Shown: piece after piece, positions 20,190-30,414 of the stretch
Numbering within the stretch: position 1 is the first letter of the stretch
How the letters are laid out: the number at the start of each line of letters is the position of its first letter
Notes under the pieces: model-generated
Seen by the model: the letters and a program-made list of their open reading frames with translations, nothing else
What the model was told of the DNA's origin: nothing
Database searches by the model: none
NCBI RefSeq assembly: GCF_907165205.1
Contig: NC_058195.1
Span: forward strand, 22,960,936-23,024,935
Direction: 5' to 3'
Length of the DNA: 64,000 nucleotides
DNA from: Coccinella septempunctata
Taxonomy: Eukaryota; Arthropoda; Insecta; Coleoptera; Coccinellidae
Program-made: the position numbers and the translations under genes

Positions 20190-20830
20190 TAGTAAGTGAC
20201 TTGTATTGGCTACAGATACCAGCCCACACGGACTTGTTTTATCTGCTGTTTTATCCCACATCATCAATGGAGAAGAAAGGCCAATCTACTATGACTCCAG
20301 ATCACTGACAAGAAGCGAATCTTCATAGATAGAATGGCTACAGCGGTATATTGAGCATTTAAGCGATTCTATCATTTTCTGTATCGACGAGAATTCACCC
20401 TAGTAGTTGACAACAAGCTACTCGAACGAATATTTGATCCTAACAAGGCTTTGCCTATTATGTCGACACACCGACTCATCAGGAATGCTGAATTTATTAT
20501 TGGATTTGATTATCAGATGCAACATATAATTTCAAAAAAACATGCTAATGTTGACTATTTTTCAAAAAACACTCTCCTGTTGGATATAGAGTTGATTAAC
20601 TCTGTAGAAGACTCTTATCAAGTAAACCAATTGACAATTGCGACAGCCACAGAATCACCTACGATAAATTATAACAAAATCGTTCGAGGAACCGAACAGG
20701 ATGCAGAACTCAGAACCTTGAACGATAAATTGCTCAGTGGCGAAATACGGAACCCAGAATTAACAGTACAGGGTGTCCTAGTTGAAGTGTCCCTATACCT
20801 TATTGTGGAAAGTAAGGGAGCTACCTGAAA
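20190..20830 (+). pseudogene. Decayed gypsy RNase H and following region
   Basis: In broken frames I read a TDTSPHGL segment followed by VLSHIINGEERPIYY and SRSLT (the RNase H start), then a HANVDYFSKN segment equivalent to the HxNADALSR end of gypsy RNase H. An open stretch to 20828 follows. Many stops are present. The matching integrase fragment is at 21899-22175, and the two are separated by about 1.1 kb of unrelated DNA. Confidence 0.65.
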
Positions 20831-21552
20831 ATTTTGAATACAAAACATGTCTGTAACCGATTGAACTTTCATTTTTTTATGACCCAACTTAATACCGGGT
20901 GTTCCGTCTTGGTATTAACTTTCTTATTTTAAGAAATGGATCACGCCTTCATTATAAGGCAGGTAAATAATAAACAAATTAATTCAGATGCATAACATCC
21001 GTAGATAAAGCAACGAATGTTACGATCTTAATAGAACTAACGAATTACCATCGCTCGAAGTATTACCAGAAATTTCATTTCGTCGACAAAGAGTAGATGC
21101 TGACCATTGTTTCGGTCTTATTTGACCTCGTCAGAGCAACAAAACTCATTCGTCAACGAAATGCTATGAATTGCCGGCTCCTTTTATTCCATGTCAGTAG
21201 CGGGTATGATGTATAAATACATCGTACCGACATCTGACAGAGAAACGGGAACCAAACCAATTCAATTTCCTAACTCTCAGAGCGAAGATAGCAGTATGCA
21301 TCCATATGCCTTAATCCCATATTGCAGATATCGTATATTACGATAATTAAGCAAGGGAAAAATCGCGGAAAGTTTCGGATCATGGCAGTAACCGATCTGC
21401 CGCGGACATGGAAAATAAGAAATGGATCACGCCTTCATAGTAAGGTTTCATAGTAGCCCAGCTCTTTCGTTTTTACCAATGAAAACATATGTGAACAATT
21501 GTGCTACACGTGTGCTAACTTGTGCCGTTGAAATTTTCAACTTTTTCTTCAA
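20831..21552. other. Non-coding interval between the gypsy remains
   Basis: Contains a short direct repeat (core AAGAAATGGATCACGCCTTC) at about 20934 and 21419, and an inverted pair at 21076-21093 and 21146-21163 (CATTTCGT...). No frame of interest. The direct repeats could bound an inserted element of about 490 bp. Confidence 0.45.
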
Positions 21553-21612
21553 ATGGCGGTTGTCAGAAAAATCAGTAAATTGACTGAAAATGAGTATATC
21601 GGGTTTCCCAAG
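21553..21612 (+). CDS. Possible first coding exon of an unknown gene
   Basis: An ATG in a good context (TCAAATGG) opens 20 codons (MAVVRKISKLTENEYIGFPK), followed at once by a consensus donor GTGAGT at 21613. I do not recognise the peptide. Downstream candidate acceptors exist (near 21723 and 21893), but neither continues into recognisable host sequence. It may be chance; if real it would be a host gene on the strand opposite to the dynein gene. Confidence 0.25.
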
Positions 21613-21898
21613 GTGAGTGGCCTATTAGATTATTATGGAAAATATTGATGATAAAGATTTCAAATTTTGTGGATCGATATTTGGCCATGTAAGGTACACT
21701 TTAAAATAATTTCACATTTCCAGTGTTGCCGGATGTACGAAAATTAGTCAACAACTTTATTATTTTAAATGCGATTTCCGGTATTTCAATTCTTTTTTAT
21801 GATACTCTATAAATTATTTAATCTATTCACTTTTACCCTTTCAAAGCTATCTTTAAAGGTTTTTGAGTTATTAATTATTTTTCGAAATTTTAGATCAA

Positions 21899-22175
21899 AT
21901 TAGCATGTTACGAAAATGAGTCTAGTTCGCTAGTAGACGAAATGTTAACTAGAAATGGGTTACCCCATGACTTGGCTACTGATAATGCTACAAATTTTAA
22001 ATCTCAGGAATTCATCAACTTTTGTGAATCGAATGGAATACAACAAAAATTTTCTGCACCAAATCATCCAGCCACAAAAAGACTCGCTGAACGCACTGTG
22101 CAAACTTTGAAACAAAAACTCAAAGCTATGAGTGAAGAACCTAGAACCCTAACGCGTTTTACAATCGATGGTTAA
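21899..22175 (+). pseudogene. Decayed gypsy integrase core fragment
   Basis: An open stretch reading GLPHDLATDNATNFKSQEF, then APNHPATKRLAERTVQTLK, which is the second D and the E region of a gypsy integrase. It ends after about 80 codons. Likely the same old element as 20190-20830. Confidence 0.7.
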
Positions 22176-22901
22176 GGATTTCGGTTAGGTTACCACCGCT
22201 CGATTAACTCGGTTAACTTATACCTTGCGTTTTACAATGTTAGGTTTCCGTAACCCTCGGTTCGATTTATATTTTCTAATGTTGGTAGAAATAAATAATT
22301 GATTTAACCTAAAAGTAGGATATTTGACAGTTAATCTATGGAAGATGTGACATTTATCCGAATTCATGAATATAAACAGAACATAGTCAACCCCTGTGAA
22401 CTTATATAAGCAGAAATGCAACCGCTTTAGTTCGTCCTTCACTCTTCAGCCGGTACGATTTAGCTGAAGCGCTAGAGTCGACTCGTGTTATCATAGAAAT
22501 CAAAAATAATATCTTTTACAGAAATCCTGCATAGATTTTCAATCTATGGAATACTGTTCTGATGACAGATTCATCTTGACGAAGTTTTTCGAAAAAATGT
22601 TCTGATTTTTTCAATAATTTGTTTGACTAGTGACTAGTAATCATATACGTTCTTTTGGTTCCGTTTCCTGCTTTACTGGTAAGCGATTGAATTTTTTTAT
22701 AATTATGTTTGTGTGATCATGAAGCTTGGAATTTGTCTGCTCAACGAGAAAGTAAAAGTTCTTCAGAAAAAAATTGTATTTTAACACGTCGAATGCTGAC
22801 TTGGTTTAAGGCCAGCGGTTCTATGAGACCGCGGTCTCAAAAATCACTCCAACAAAATTGTGGCTATTCTTTAGATCTCATAACGGGCCGTTTGTCCACA
22901 C
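22176..22901. other. Non-coding interval with a TATA-like site
   Basis: At 22403-22410 TATATAAG is followed about 35 bp later by TTCACTCTTCAGCC, an arrangement of TATA box and initiator as in LTR promoters. No open frame follows. It might be an LTR remnant of the decayed gypsy at 20190-22175, but I could not find a second copy to prove it. Confidence 0.3.
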
Positions 22902-22926
22902 GGAAAATTCACTTATCCCAGATATC

Positions 22927-24664
22927 TCAGATATCAAAAGGATTAAGCTCTGTTGGAGCCCTTTCCAGGTTTTCGGGCTCGTGGTGGTGGTCGGGTCCGG
23001 GTCGCTCCTCGGCTCCCAGTTGAAGGTTGGATTCCTGCTCCGCCCGCACTTCCTGTCGGAGCAGACGGTGTTCCTCTGCATTCCCCATGTACTTGCGTAC
23101 AGTTCTCGCCGTTCCGAGCAGTACCGCCTTCTGCATGATTCTATAGATATTTTCGTCCAACTGAAGTTTCCTCAAGTTCTCTAGTAGTTTCTTCGGTATC
23201 AGGCCTGTAGATGGAATGAAAATGGGGATGGTCTTGATATCTTTCAGCTTCCACTGTCTTCTGGTTTGTTCCTCGAGATCTCTGTTTTTTGAAATTTTTT
23301 CAGTGTGCCTATCTAGAAGATTGTTATTATTTGGAATCGCCACATCGATGGATAGTGCTCTGTCCTCATCCTTATTGAGCAATATGAGGTCTGGTCTATT
23401 GTGGGTTATTTTCCGGTCTGTCAGAACCGTGCGATCCCAGTAGAGCTTGTGTTGTTCATTTTCCAACACAGCATCCGGATGGTAATTGTAATAAGGAACC
23501 NNNNNNNNNNNNNNNNNNNNNNNNNNNNNNNNNNNNNNNNNNNNNNNNNNNNNNNNNNNNNNNNNNNNNNNNNNNNNNNNNNNNNNNNNNNNNNNNNNNN
23601 NNNNNNNNNNNNNNNNNNNNNNNNNNNNNNNNNNNNNNNNNNNNNNNNNNNNNNNNNNNNNNNNNNNNNNNNNNNNNNNNNNNNNNNNNNNNNTTTTTCG
23701 AACTTAGAAGTTGGTGTTTTAGTGCCAATTCTTGGTGAACAATCTTGGCAACGGCATCATGTCTATTTTTGTACTCCGTGCCCGCGAATTTCTGACATCT
23801 GATAGTTTCATGTGTCGCACAGCCATAACGACAGCTATCGTCCGCCACTGAGGCATCCTTGGCGATATATTTCATGTAATTTCTTGTTGGAATCACCTGA
23901 TCCTGGATGGCGAGCATGAAGCCCTCTGTCTCAGGAAACAACCTTCCGGAAGTCAACCAGTAGTTCGACGCAGATATGTCGACGTAATCAAGGTTTGCCA
24001 ATCAGTTTCTGCATTTTACTTTCTGCAGAGTGTTCGACGGTTTCCAAGTGATCCTGTTGTAGCTTTAAGGATGTAGAACTATCAGTAACACAAACTACTC
24101 GATGGAGTTCTGACGAAGCAGCCTTGCTCAGGAAATATTTTCGAAGTCCTTCAATTTCCTGGGACATACGGTTGGACAAATCAACAATTCCTCTACCCCC
24201 AAGATGCGTGGCAGCTCTGTCCGTTCTATTGAGCTTTTGGGGAGATGTTCATTGTATTTAGTCAGCATCGTCCGTATTTTTCTCTGTAAAGCTGCTAAAT
24301 CGGTGGTAGCCCAAGAGATGATACCAAATGAATAGCTCAGCGCCGAGCAGGCGTAAGTGTTAATCGCTTTTATCAGATTCTTGCTGTTAAGACCAGTTCT
24401 CATTATCCTTCTCAATCTTCGGGTGAAGTCCTCCGTTAATTCTTTCTTCATCTGGGTCTGATTGATTTTTCTTGCCTGTTTTATGCCTAGATACTTGTAT
24501 GTGTCTCCTTCCTTTAATGCTTCAATTTCTGCACCTTCCTAGTGTTTGAAAGTACCATCTTCTATTTTTCCTCTCGTTATGTTCAGCAGTCGACATTTTT
24601 CTAGTCCAAACCTCATTTTGATGTCTTCCGAGAATCCTTCCACCATCTTCAGCATCTGTTGCAT
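22927..24664 (-). pseudogene. R4A copy 2: RT thumb and RLE endonuclease, frameshifted
   Basis: Matches the copy 1 protein throughout: the segment around MKKELTEDFTRRLRR, YVDISASNYWLTSGRLFPET, the cysteine cluster CRYGCATHETI, HNRPDLILLNKDEDRA and the final NPFDI. The frame changes several times (near 24450, 24150, 24000 and 23470). A stretch encoding the histidine side of the zinc cluster is shortened near 23800 (ETIRCQKFAG instead of ETIQHITGGCQKFAG), which removes one zinc ligand. The N gap interrupts the piece but, judged from copy 1, no coding bases are missing at its edges. Confidence 0.85.
23501..23693. other. Assembly gap (193 N)
   Basis: 193 unknown bases. The flanks GGAACC and TTTTTCGAAC are contiguous in R4A copy 1 (926-951, other strand), so no R4A sequence is missing. 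See the finding on the BEL target. Confidence 0.99.
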
Positions 24665-25947
24665 TTATTTTTTGGTAGATGCGAAGAGTTTCAAATCGTC
24701 CATGTAAAGGAGATGATTCAGTTTCATCATAGTTCTACTGCCGCTCTTGATGGAAAATCCGTAGTCCGTAGAATTCAATCTATGAGACAAGGGATTCAGG
24801 GCCATGCAGAACCACAGAGGGCTCAGCGAGTCTCCTTGGAAAATTCCGCGTCTTATTGGAATGGGTCCTGTTGTAATAGAGCAATCTGCTGCTTTCATTT
24901 GAAGACTAGTACGCCAGGGTGACATGGCGTTTTTCAGGAACTCAACAATATTGGGATCCACCTTGTAAATCTTCAAGATCGTCAAGAGCCATTCGTGAGG
25001 TATAGAATCGAATGCTTTTTTGTAGTCTATGTACGCAGCGTAAAGATTCCTCCGCTTGGAGAACGCTTGATTGCAGATAACTGCATCTATTATAAGTTGT
25101 TCTTTGCACCCTCGGCTGTCTTTGGTGCATCCTTTCTGTTGCATGGCAATGATGTTAATCCTTTCGCAATGGTTGTAAATTCGGTTTGAAATGCACCATG
25201 TGATTAATTTGTACATCGTTGGAAGACATGTGATTGGTCGGTACTTGGATGGGTCTTCTGTATTCCTTTGGTCTTTAGGTAACAGGTATGTTGTACCATG
25301 TGTAAGAAATACTGGCATTCTTTCAGGATTTTCAATGGCATCATTTATTGCGGAGGTCAATTTGTCATGCATGATCCAAAGTTTCTTGATCCAGAAGTTC
25401 TGTAATCCATCTGGCCCAGGTGTTTTCCAGTTGTGTAGTCCTCTGATAGCTGATTTCACTTCTTCAATTGTGATCATGAAATGCTGCATCGGCTCATATT
25501 TTATAGCTTCAGATTTTTCATCATCCGTCCGGTATCTCCATTGAACTGAGGTTTCGTTGATAATTGTTCGGTCCAGAATTGTTCAATGGTTTCCTTTGGT
25601 GGTAACTTTCCATTTTCTCCATCCGGCGATGTGAGTGACCGGAAGAAAGTTTCTTCCGACTTTTCGAATGAATTATTGTCTCTTTTCCGGCTATAATTGC
25701 TTTTATATGTCCTCAGGCGTTCTGCATACAGACTTAATTTTTGCTTCAGAGTGTCGAGGCAATGGTGAGCTGTAGCATTCTCCGTCTCTCGTTCTGTGTG
25801 TGTCCTGTTTCTATCCATGATCTCTTTGGCAGCTTTCACAACCTTTCTTCCTCGTTCCCGTTCAACTACTCCGTCAGTCGTCCAATGTCTCTTCTTAGCC
25901 TTTCTGTTTTGTGTTGAAGACGTTTCTGCGCGTGTAATTTGTGTCAT
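24665..25947 (-). pseudogene. R4A copy 2: linker and reverse transcriptase palm
   Basis: Two open pieces in different frames (25501-25947 and 24665-25489). The second has the whole RT core: WKTPGPDGLQNFW, KYRPITCLPTMYKL, AAYIDYKKAFDSIPHEWLL, RRGIFQGDSLSPLWFC and YMDD followed by LKLFAS. It ends at a TAA at 24665-24667. The RT sequence itself looks intact. The first piece is a basic linker rich in K and R, with no recognised motif. Confidence 0.85.
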
Positions 25948-26846
25948 TTTGGACCATTGTTGTTCGTTCCGCGAATTTTTGCCCCTATGGTTTTGGCTGT
26001 CGTCAGCGCTGCACAGTAAAAAACTAGATGCAGATATTCCAATGAACTTCCGTTCTGTAGGTACTCAGGTAAAACGTCCTTATTCAAGATGTCGATTATA
26101 AGTGACAGCTTCTTGGATGTATTGAGTCGGGGAGGTGTTATTCGATGAAGAGGATCTGTCCCTTCCAGTTCGGCGAAGTATCTCCTCATGTCAGAGTCAA
26201 CTTGTCGGTGGAGCTCTTCCCTATCGTCCTGGAGTTCAGGCTCACTTGGGTTGCAAGATGGACTTTCTGTATCAATGTCTTCTGGGTGTTGTTGCTCAGG
26301 CATGTGAATTTCATCAGAGGTGTTGGTGTTATTCTCTATTGCTAGCGGACGCTGAAGTTCTCGTTTAATTGCGTCGATTCGGATCGTTGGTATTAGTTCA
26401 TTTCTCAGAATTACGCGGTACTGGTCTGCCACTCGTTGTTCAGTGACATTGAGATTTGGGTAGGCGTTGCAGAATTCCTCATGGAGCCTTTTCCTATAGT
26501 TGTTCGTGTTCTGCCCTAGTCCCGTGATGGAGTTATATATGCGCACAATAGTTTCATTCATGGACGTTGTCCACTTCATGCGCTTTCTAACTAACCCCGC
26601 TTGGGTGAGCACTGGCTGAATATCCTGCGCAGCACCTTCAGCGGTTCGAGTCGGCAATTGAATTGGATTCGTTGGTTGCTGTTGTTGCTTTGGAGCTGTA
26701 GCTTCTTTTGCAGCAGGAGCCCGCTTCCTCAACATCCTGCCTCCGACGTCCCGCATGCTGTCATGTCCAGCGCCGGCTCCAGACATGCCCTGATGATCCC
26801 CAGGCAGCGACTTGTTTCCGAGGCTTCTCGATATCACCATTTCCAT
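25944..26846 (-). pseudogene. R4A copy 2: N-terminal region with Myb-like domain
   Basis: 300 codons from an ATG at 26846. Residues 86-155 read RMKWTTSMNETIVRIY...RVADQYRVI, which has the tryptophan and helix spacing of a Myb/SANT-like DNA-binding fold; Myb domains occur in the N-terminus of R2-group LINEs, where they contact the target. The region before it is rich in Q, A and P. The frame ends four bases into the next piece (25947), so one frameshift separates it from the RT. This N-terminal domain is missing in copies 1, 3 and 4 and in R4B. Confidence 0.7.
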
Positions 26847-27050
26847 GGGTTTGTGCTCCCCTTTCTCGGTTTGGTTGAGGGGTAGAGAAATGAGAGCAGA
26901 AAGAGCACCCCTATAAAGGATGTGGGATGTGAAAGAGAGAGGAAAAAGGGATGGGACTGCGGACAGTAGGCGTGGCTGGCTGCACCGTCTACGTCGTAAC
27001 GATGGCTACCCGGCAGGCCATCTACCAGATAGCTGCCAGGCAGGCCAGAC

Positions 27051-27066
27051 ATATTATTATTATTAT
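27051..27066. repeat. (ATT)n tract between R4A copies 2 and 3
   Basis: Sixteen bases of ATT repeat. Left: 5' end of copy 2. Right: 3' UTR end of copy 3 (GACTTTAGCCTTGCGG). Both elements are on the minus strand, head to tail. Confidence 0.85.
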
Positions 27067-27256
27067 GACTTTAGCCTTGCGGCTTTCACACTCCTCTCCA
27101 GAGGAAAATTCACTTATCCCAGATATCTCAGATATCAAAGGGATTAAGCTCTGTTGGAACACTTTCCAGGTTTTTGGGCTCGTGGTGGTGGTCGGGTCCG
27201 GGTAGCTCCTCGCCTCCCTGCTGTAGGTTGGATTCCTGCTCCACCCGTACTTCCTG

Positions 27257-27700
27257 TCAGCGCAGACGGTGTTCCTCTGCATTCCCCATGTACTTGCGTA
27301 CAGTTCTCGCCGTTCCGAGCAGTACCGCCTTCTGCATGACTCTATAGGTATTTTCGTCCAACTGAAGTTTCCTCAAGTTCTCCAGTAGTTTCTTCGGTAT
27401 CAGGCCTGTAGATGAAATTACAATAGGGATGGTCTTGATATCTTTCAGCTTCCACTGTCTTCTGATTTGTTCCTCGAGATCTCTATATTTAGACATTTTT
27501 TCAGTGTGTCTATCTAGAAGATTGGTATTATTTGGAATTGCCACGTCGATGAATAGTGCTGTGTCCTCATCCTTATTGAGCAATATGAGGTCTGGTCTAT
27601 TGTGGGTTATTTTCCGGTCTGTGAGAACAGTGCGATCCCAGTAGAGCTTGTGATGTTCGTTTTCCAGCACAGCATCTAGATGGTAATTGTAATAAGGAAC
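27257..27700 (-). pseudogene. R4A copy 3: C-terminal RLE region
   Basis: Encodes YYNYHLDAVLENEHHKLYWD, HNRPDLILLNKDEDTALFIDV and MQKAVLLGTARTVRKYMG, then loses the frame near 27257 relative to copy 1 (the final segment up to the stop is in another frame). The catalytic RPD and the following D are present. The upstream part of the coding region is at 37536-37938. The BEL insertion makes it untranslatable as a unit. Confidence 0.85.
27696..27700. other. Target-site duplication GGAAC (left) of BEL
   Basis: GGAAC here and again at 37531-37535, exactly flanking the LTRs. In uninterrupted R4A copies it occurs once. Confidence 0.95.
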
Positions 27701-29584
27701 TGTTAAAAATTGAGCGAAGCCCCCCTCCGACCTCTCTCTAGTCGACGCTCCTGACCAGCTCCGGTGGCCACGTATGGTACCCCGATTCGGCGGTGCGCAG
27801 TTTGAACGACGCAGCGGCCCCACTTTCCGTGTTTTTCAGAAGTGAAAAACCTACACATTTACATATTCTTAAGATTCTCTTTGTTAGCTCCGTTGAATTA
27901 ACTTCGCGCTGCTATCAATGTGATTTTTTAACACCTCATTTTAAGTTCACCTCTTTTAGTTGTTCTCAATTTTTAAGTCTTCTCGCACAATCCTGGTGCT
28001 CAATTGTTCATCTCATAAGGTAAAGTAATCTCAGACTGCTCAAAATTATAAATAACACCATTTTCATGACCATTTCACTCTGAAGAAATCAGTCCACGTG
28101 CAAGAGATTCAGAATCTAGAAATAGATTCCGAATCCTTGCGAGCACTGCTCAATTAAAATGTCCACTCAACTCAACTCGAACCATCGTCGTCTCAGACCT
28201 ATATATTTTATTATATTTCATAATTTATATAGATTTTCAGACTTCTCTAGACCTTCTCACATGAAAATGGGTCTGTAGCACCAGGATTGAAACTTCTCAA
28301 GGTCATCTCCATAAAATTGATATCTGATTCATTGTCTTCTCTCAATATTCTTTATTATTAGAATCAGTTTAATCATTTTTATAACAACTCTTATGATCAC
28401 CTCGTTATACTTATGACTAATTCATGGTGTTGAGTTTCAGATGAATGAATCCTCATATTCTCCAGGGTGGACCCTGGATGTAGCTGTTTTTCTCAGAACA
28501 GGATATGAACACCTCAAGTTTCGTTAAGCGATCAGTGATAATGCTCGATACACCTCGACCTAGGCTCCACCCTGGAAAGTCTGCTCGAACACTCATGTCT
28601 ACTCATTTGGTATGGTCTACTCTTTATAATATGTACTCTCATTGTTTCTCTTCTATATTCATTCATCGGACTCAACATGCATGTTAGTTTTCTCAGCCTT
28701 CAGCACATCTCAAAATCTACGATTAGAGATTTATTCAACTCAGTACTCTCATGACTTCTCTTAATTTATCAATTGTTTCTTTTATTTTTCTGATGAACGT
28801 TCTAATCGTGCTTACTTGTAAGCAGTCCGTCTCTGTAAATGCTGAATTCATTGATAAATTTTTGCACTCTTCAAGATCATCTCAATGTATATGAATTATA
28901 CTATGTTCTTCTCATATTAATTATGATTGTCCTTTTCATTTAATTAATTATTATCGAACTTCTCATTTAATTAGAATTTATTGCCCTTTTCATAATATTT
29001 TTAATATTCTAGTGCTTCTCAAATTCATTAATTCTGTGCTTCTCATTTAACTTGTGCTACTCTTGTTCTGCTCATACCTACATTAACATTATTGATCAAC
29101 TCAAATTTAATGTATCGATTTCTCGTTGATGATCAGACTTAGACATTGCAGTTTCACCTCGGGCCTATTTCTCTGTACTCTCGCGTCTTCTCTTTAAAAT
29201 TCAGTATTCTAACCTCCGCGTTTTCTGATAGAAAAAGGAGGCTCTCGCAATCAATTTTCAATTGATTGCCCTATCACTGTGTAACCGTTGTGTTGATATT
29301 GAATTTATTGAACTCCTCAACGTCTAAGTTTGACATCAAGTAACTTCTCATTTGAACTGCTCTGGACCATCACATGTTTTTAATTGGATATTGTCTCTCT
29401 GAGTTTATAGATGTGGTTAATATTAGTTGCTTTTTACTGTATTAGCTTCATGCAGGTGACATATTCATTTTATGGTTGTGAATGATACTTAATAAATGTT
29501 TTTATACCATCTCCAACTCAATTATCTTTTAATACAGTCCACTACTTTTTAATTAAAAATCATAACACCCTCGATTTTTGAACA
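27701..29584 (+). repeat. 5' LTR of BEL
   Basis: 1,884 bp, starts TGTTAAAAATTG and ends TTTTTGAACA. About 40 differences from the 3' LTR. Small open frames inside (for example 28505-28687) occur in both LTRs but have no recognisable content. Confidence 0.95.
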
Positions 29585-29586
29585 TT

Positions 29587-29604
29587 TGGTCCTTCGAGCC
29601 GGAT
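29587..29604 (+). other. Primer binding site of BEL
   Basis: TGGTCCTTCGAGCCGGAT, two bases after the 5' LTR. This motif is common at this place in insect BEL/Pao elements; the primer tRNA was not identified. Confidence 0.85.
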
Positions 29605-30414
29605 AGTTGGGTTGGAATTTTATCATCGTTCACTAATCATATTTCTTTTTTCTGCCGTCTCATGATATTGTGCACCTCGATCAAGAATACTTTGAGTAAG
29701 ATAAATTTTTTTTTAATAAGCCTGCTCATGCCTTCATCTCCACAAGCATTCGTCCTCTCAAGGAGCCTCTCGAGCCACCTCAAAGGCCATCTCAACCGGT
29801 TGCTTCGTCCTCGTCTGCTCAGACATCTCATTACCAGTCTTCTCTGGCGACTACTCAAGTTGGTCCTCTCTCGTAATTCAACTCCTCAATTTCTAATCCT
29901 GAACGCCTCCATTACTTCAGATCTTCTATTCAGTCGACTCCTCTGAAGTAGATCTGTCGCTTGACTCTCACTGGCACACCTCACTTCCCATAGCTTGGGG
30001 AAGTCTCATTTCTCAATACGAGGACAAACATCTTCTCTTAGCTGCTCTTTGCGTGAAGATCTTCTCGATCCCTCAATGTTCATCTCAAACAAGTCCTCGT
30101 TTCTATTATGAGACCCAGCTCTAGACCAAAACTTCGCACTCTCACTATGCCGCCTCTAATATCGCCTCGTCTAGAGTGTCCTCTAAGATCTTCTCAAGCA
30201 TCGTGCCTCCTCGTTTAACGGCCAAAACGGCCCCACGACCACCTCAGCCGAGCCGTCTCACTAAATTCACTTCAAGCCTCCTCATCCAAGCCTACTCAAA
30301 AGACCAGCGAAGCCAAGCCAGACACCTCGAAAAGAGCCTAAAGTGTTCAGGCAGTCATCAAAACCCCTCCAAGACAGCTCATCTCATTATCGACCGCTCA
30401 TCACACCAGTCATC
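29605..30414 (+). other. BEL leader and remains of the gag region
   Basis: About 800 bp between the primer binding site and the protease. Small open stretches (such as 30176-30469) have no capsid or zinc-knuckle motif. Gag of BEL elements usually needs well over 1 kb, so most of gag seems deleted or decayed. Confidence 0.6.

Larger units (their letters stand above)
22902..27050 (-). mobile_element. R4A copy 2, nearly full length but broken
   Basis: The most complete R4A copy: 5' UTR of about 200 bp (26847-27050), N-terminal domain, RT and RLE, ending shortly after the stop. The 3' UTR is lost at 22902, where the sequence changes after GGAAAATTCAC. It carries several frameshifts and an assembly gap at 23501-23693. 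Its 5' end touches the (ATT)n tract at 27051, on the other side of which is the 3' end of copy 3 in the same orientation. Confidence 0.88.
27067..27700 (-). mobile_element. R4A copy 3, 3' part (split by BEL)
   Basis: Minus-strand R4A from the middle of the RLE domain to the 3' UTR. It is continued at 37536-37938, on the other side of the BEL element. The split point is GGAAC at 27696-27700. Copy 3 is 5'-truncated at 37938, where it meets the (ATT)n tail of LINE-B. It is therefore flanked by TAA-type repeats at both ends. Confidence 0.9.

Noticed and set aside
20770..20910. CAGGGTGTCC-like motifs as termini of a MITE
   Set aside because: The right-hand partner (CCGGGTGTTCC) is in direct rather than inverted orientation, so no element could be defined.
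20930..21445. Direct repeats AAGAAATGGATCACGCCTTC as LTR ends of a 490-bp solo element
   Set aside because: Only about 28 bp match, without TG...CA ends or a primer site; kept only as a note.
28505..28687. Small ORF present in both BEL LTRs (also 36424-36633)
   Set aside because: It is duplicated only because the LTRs are. It has no recognisable domain and differs in length between the copies.
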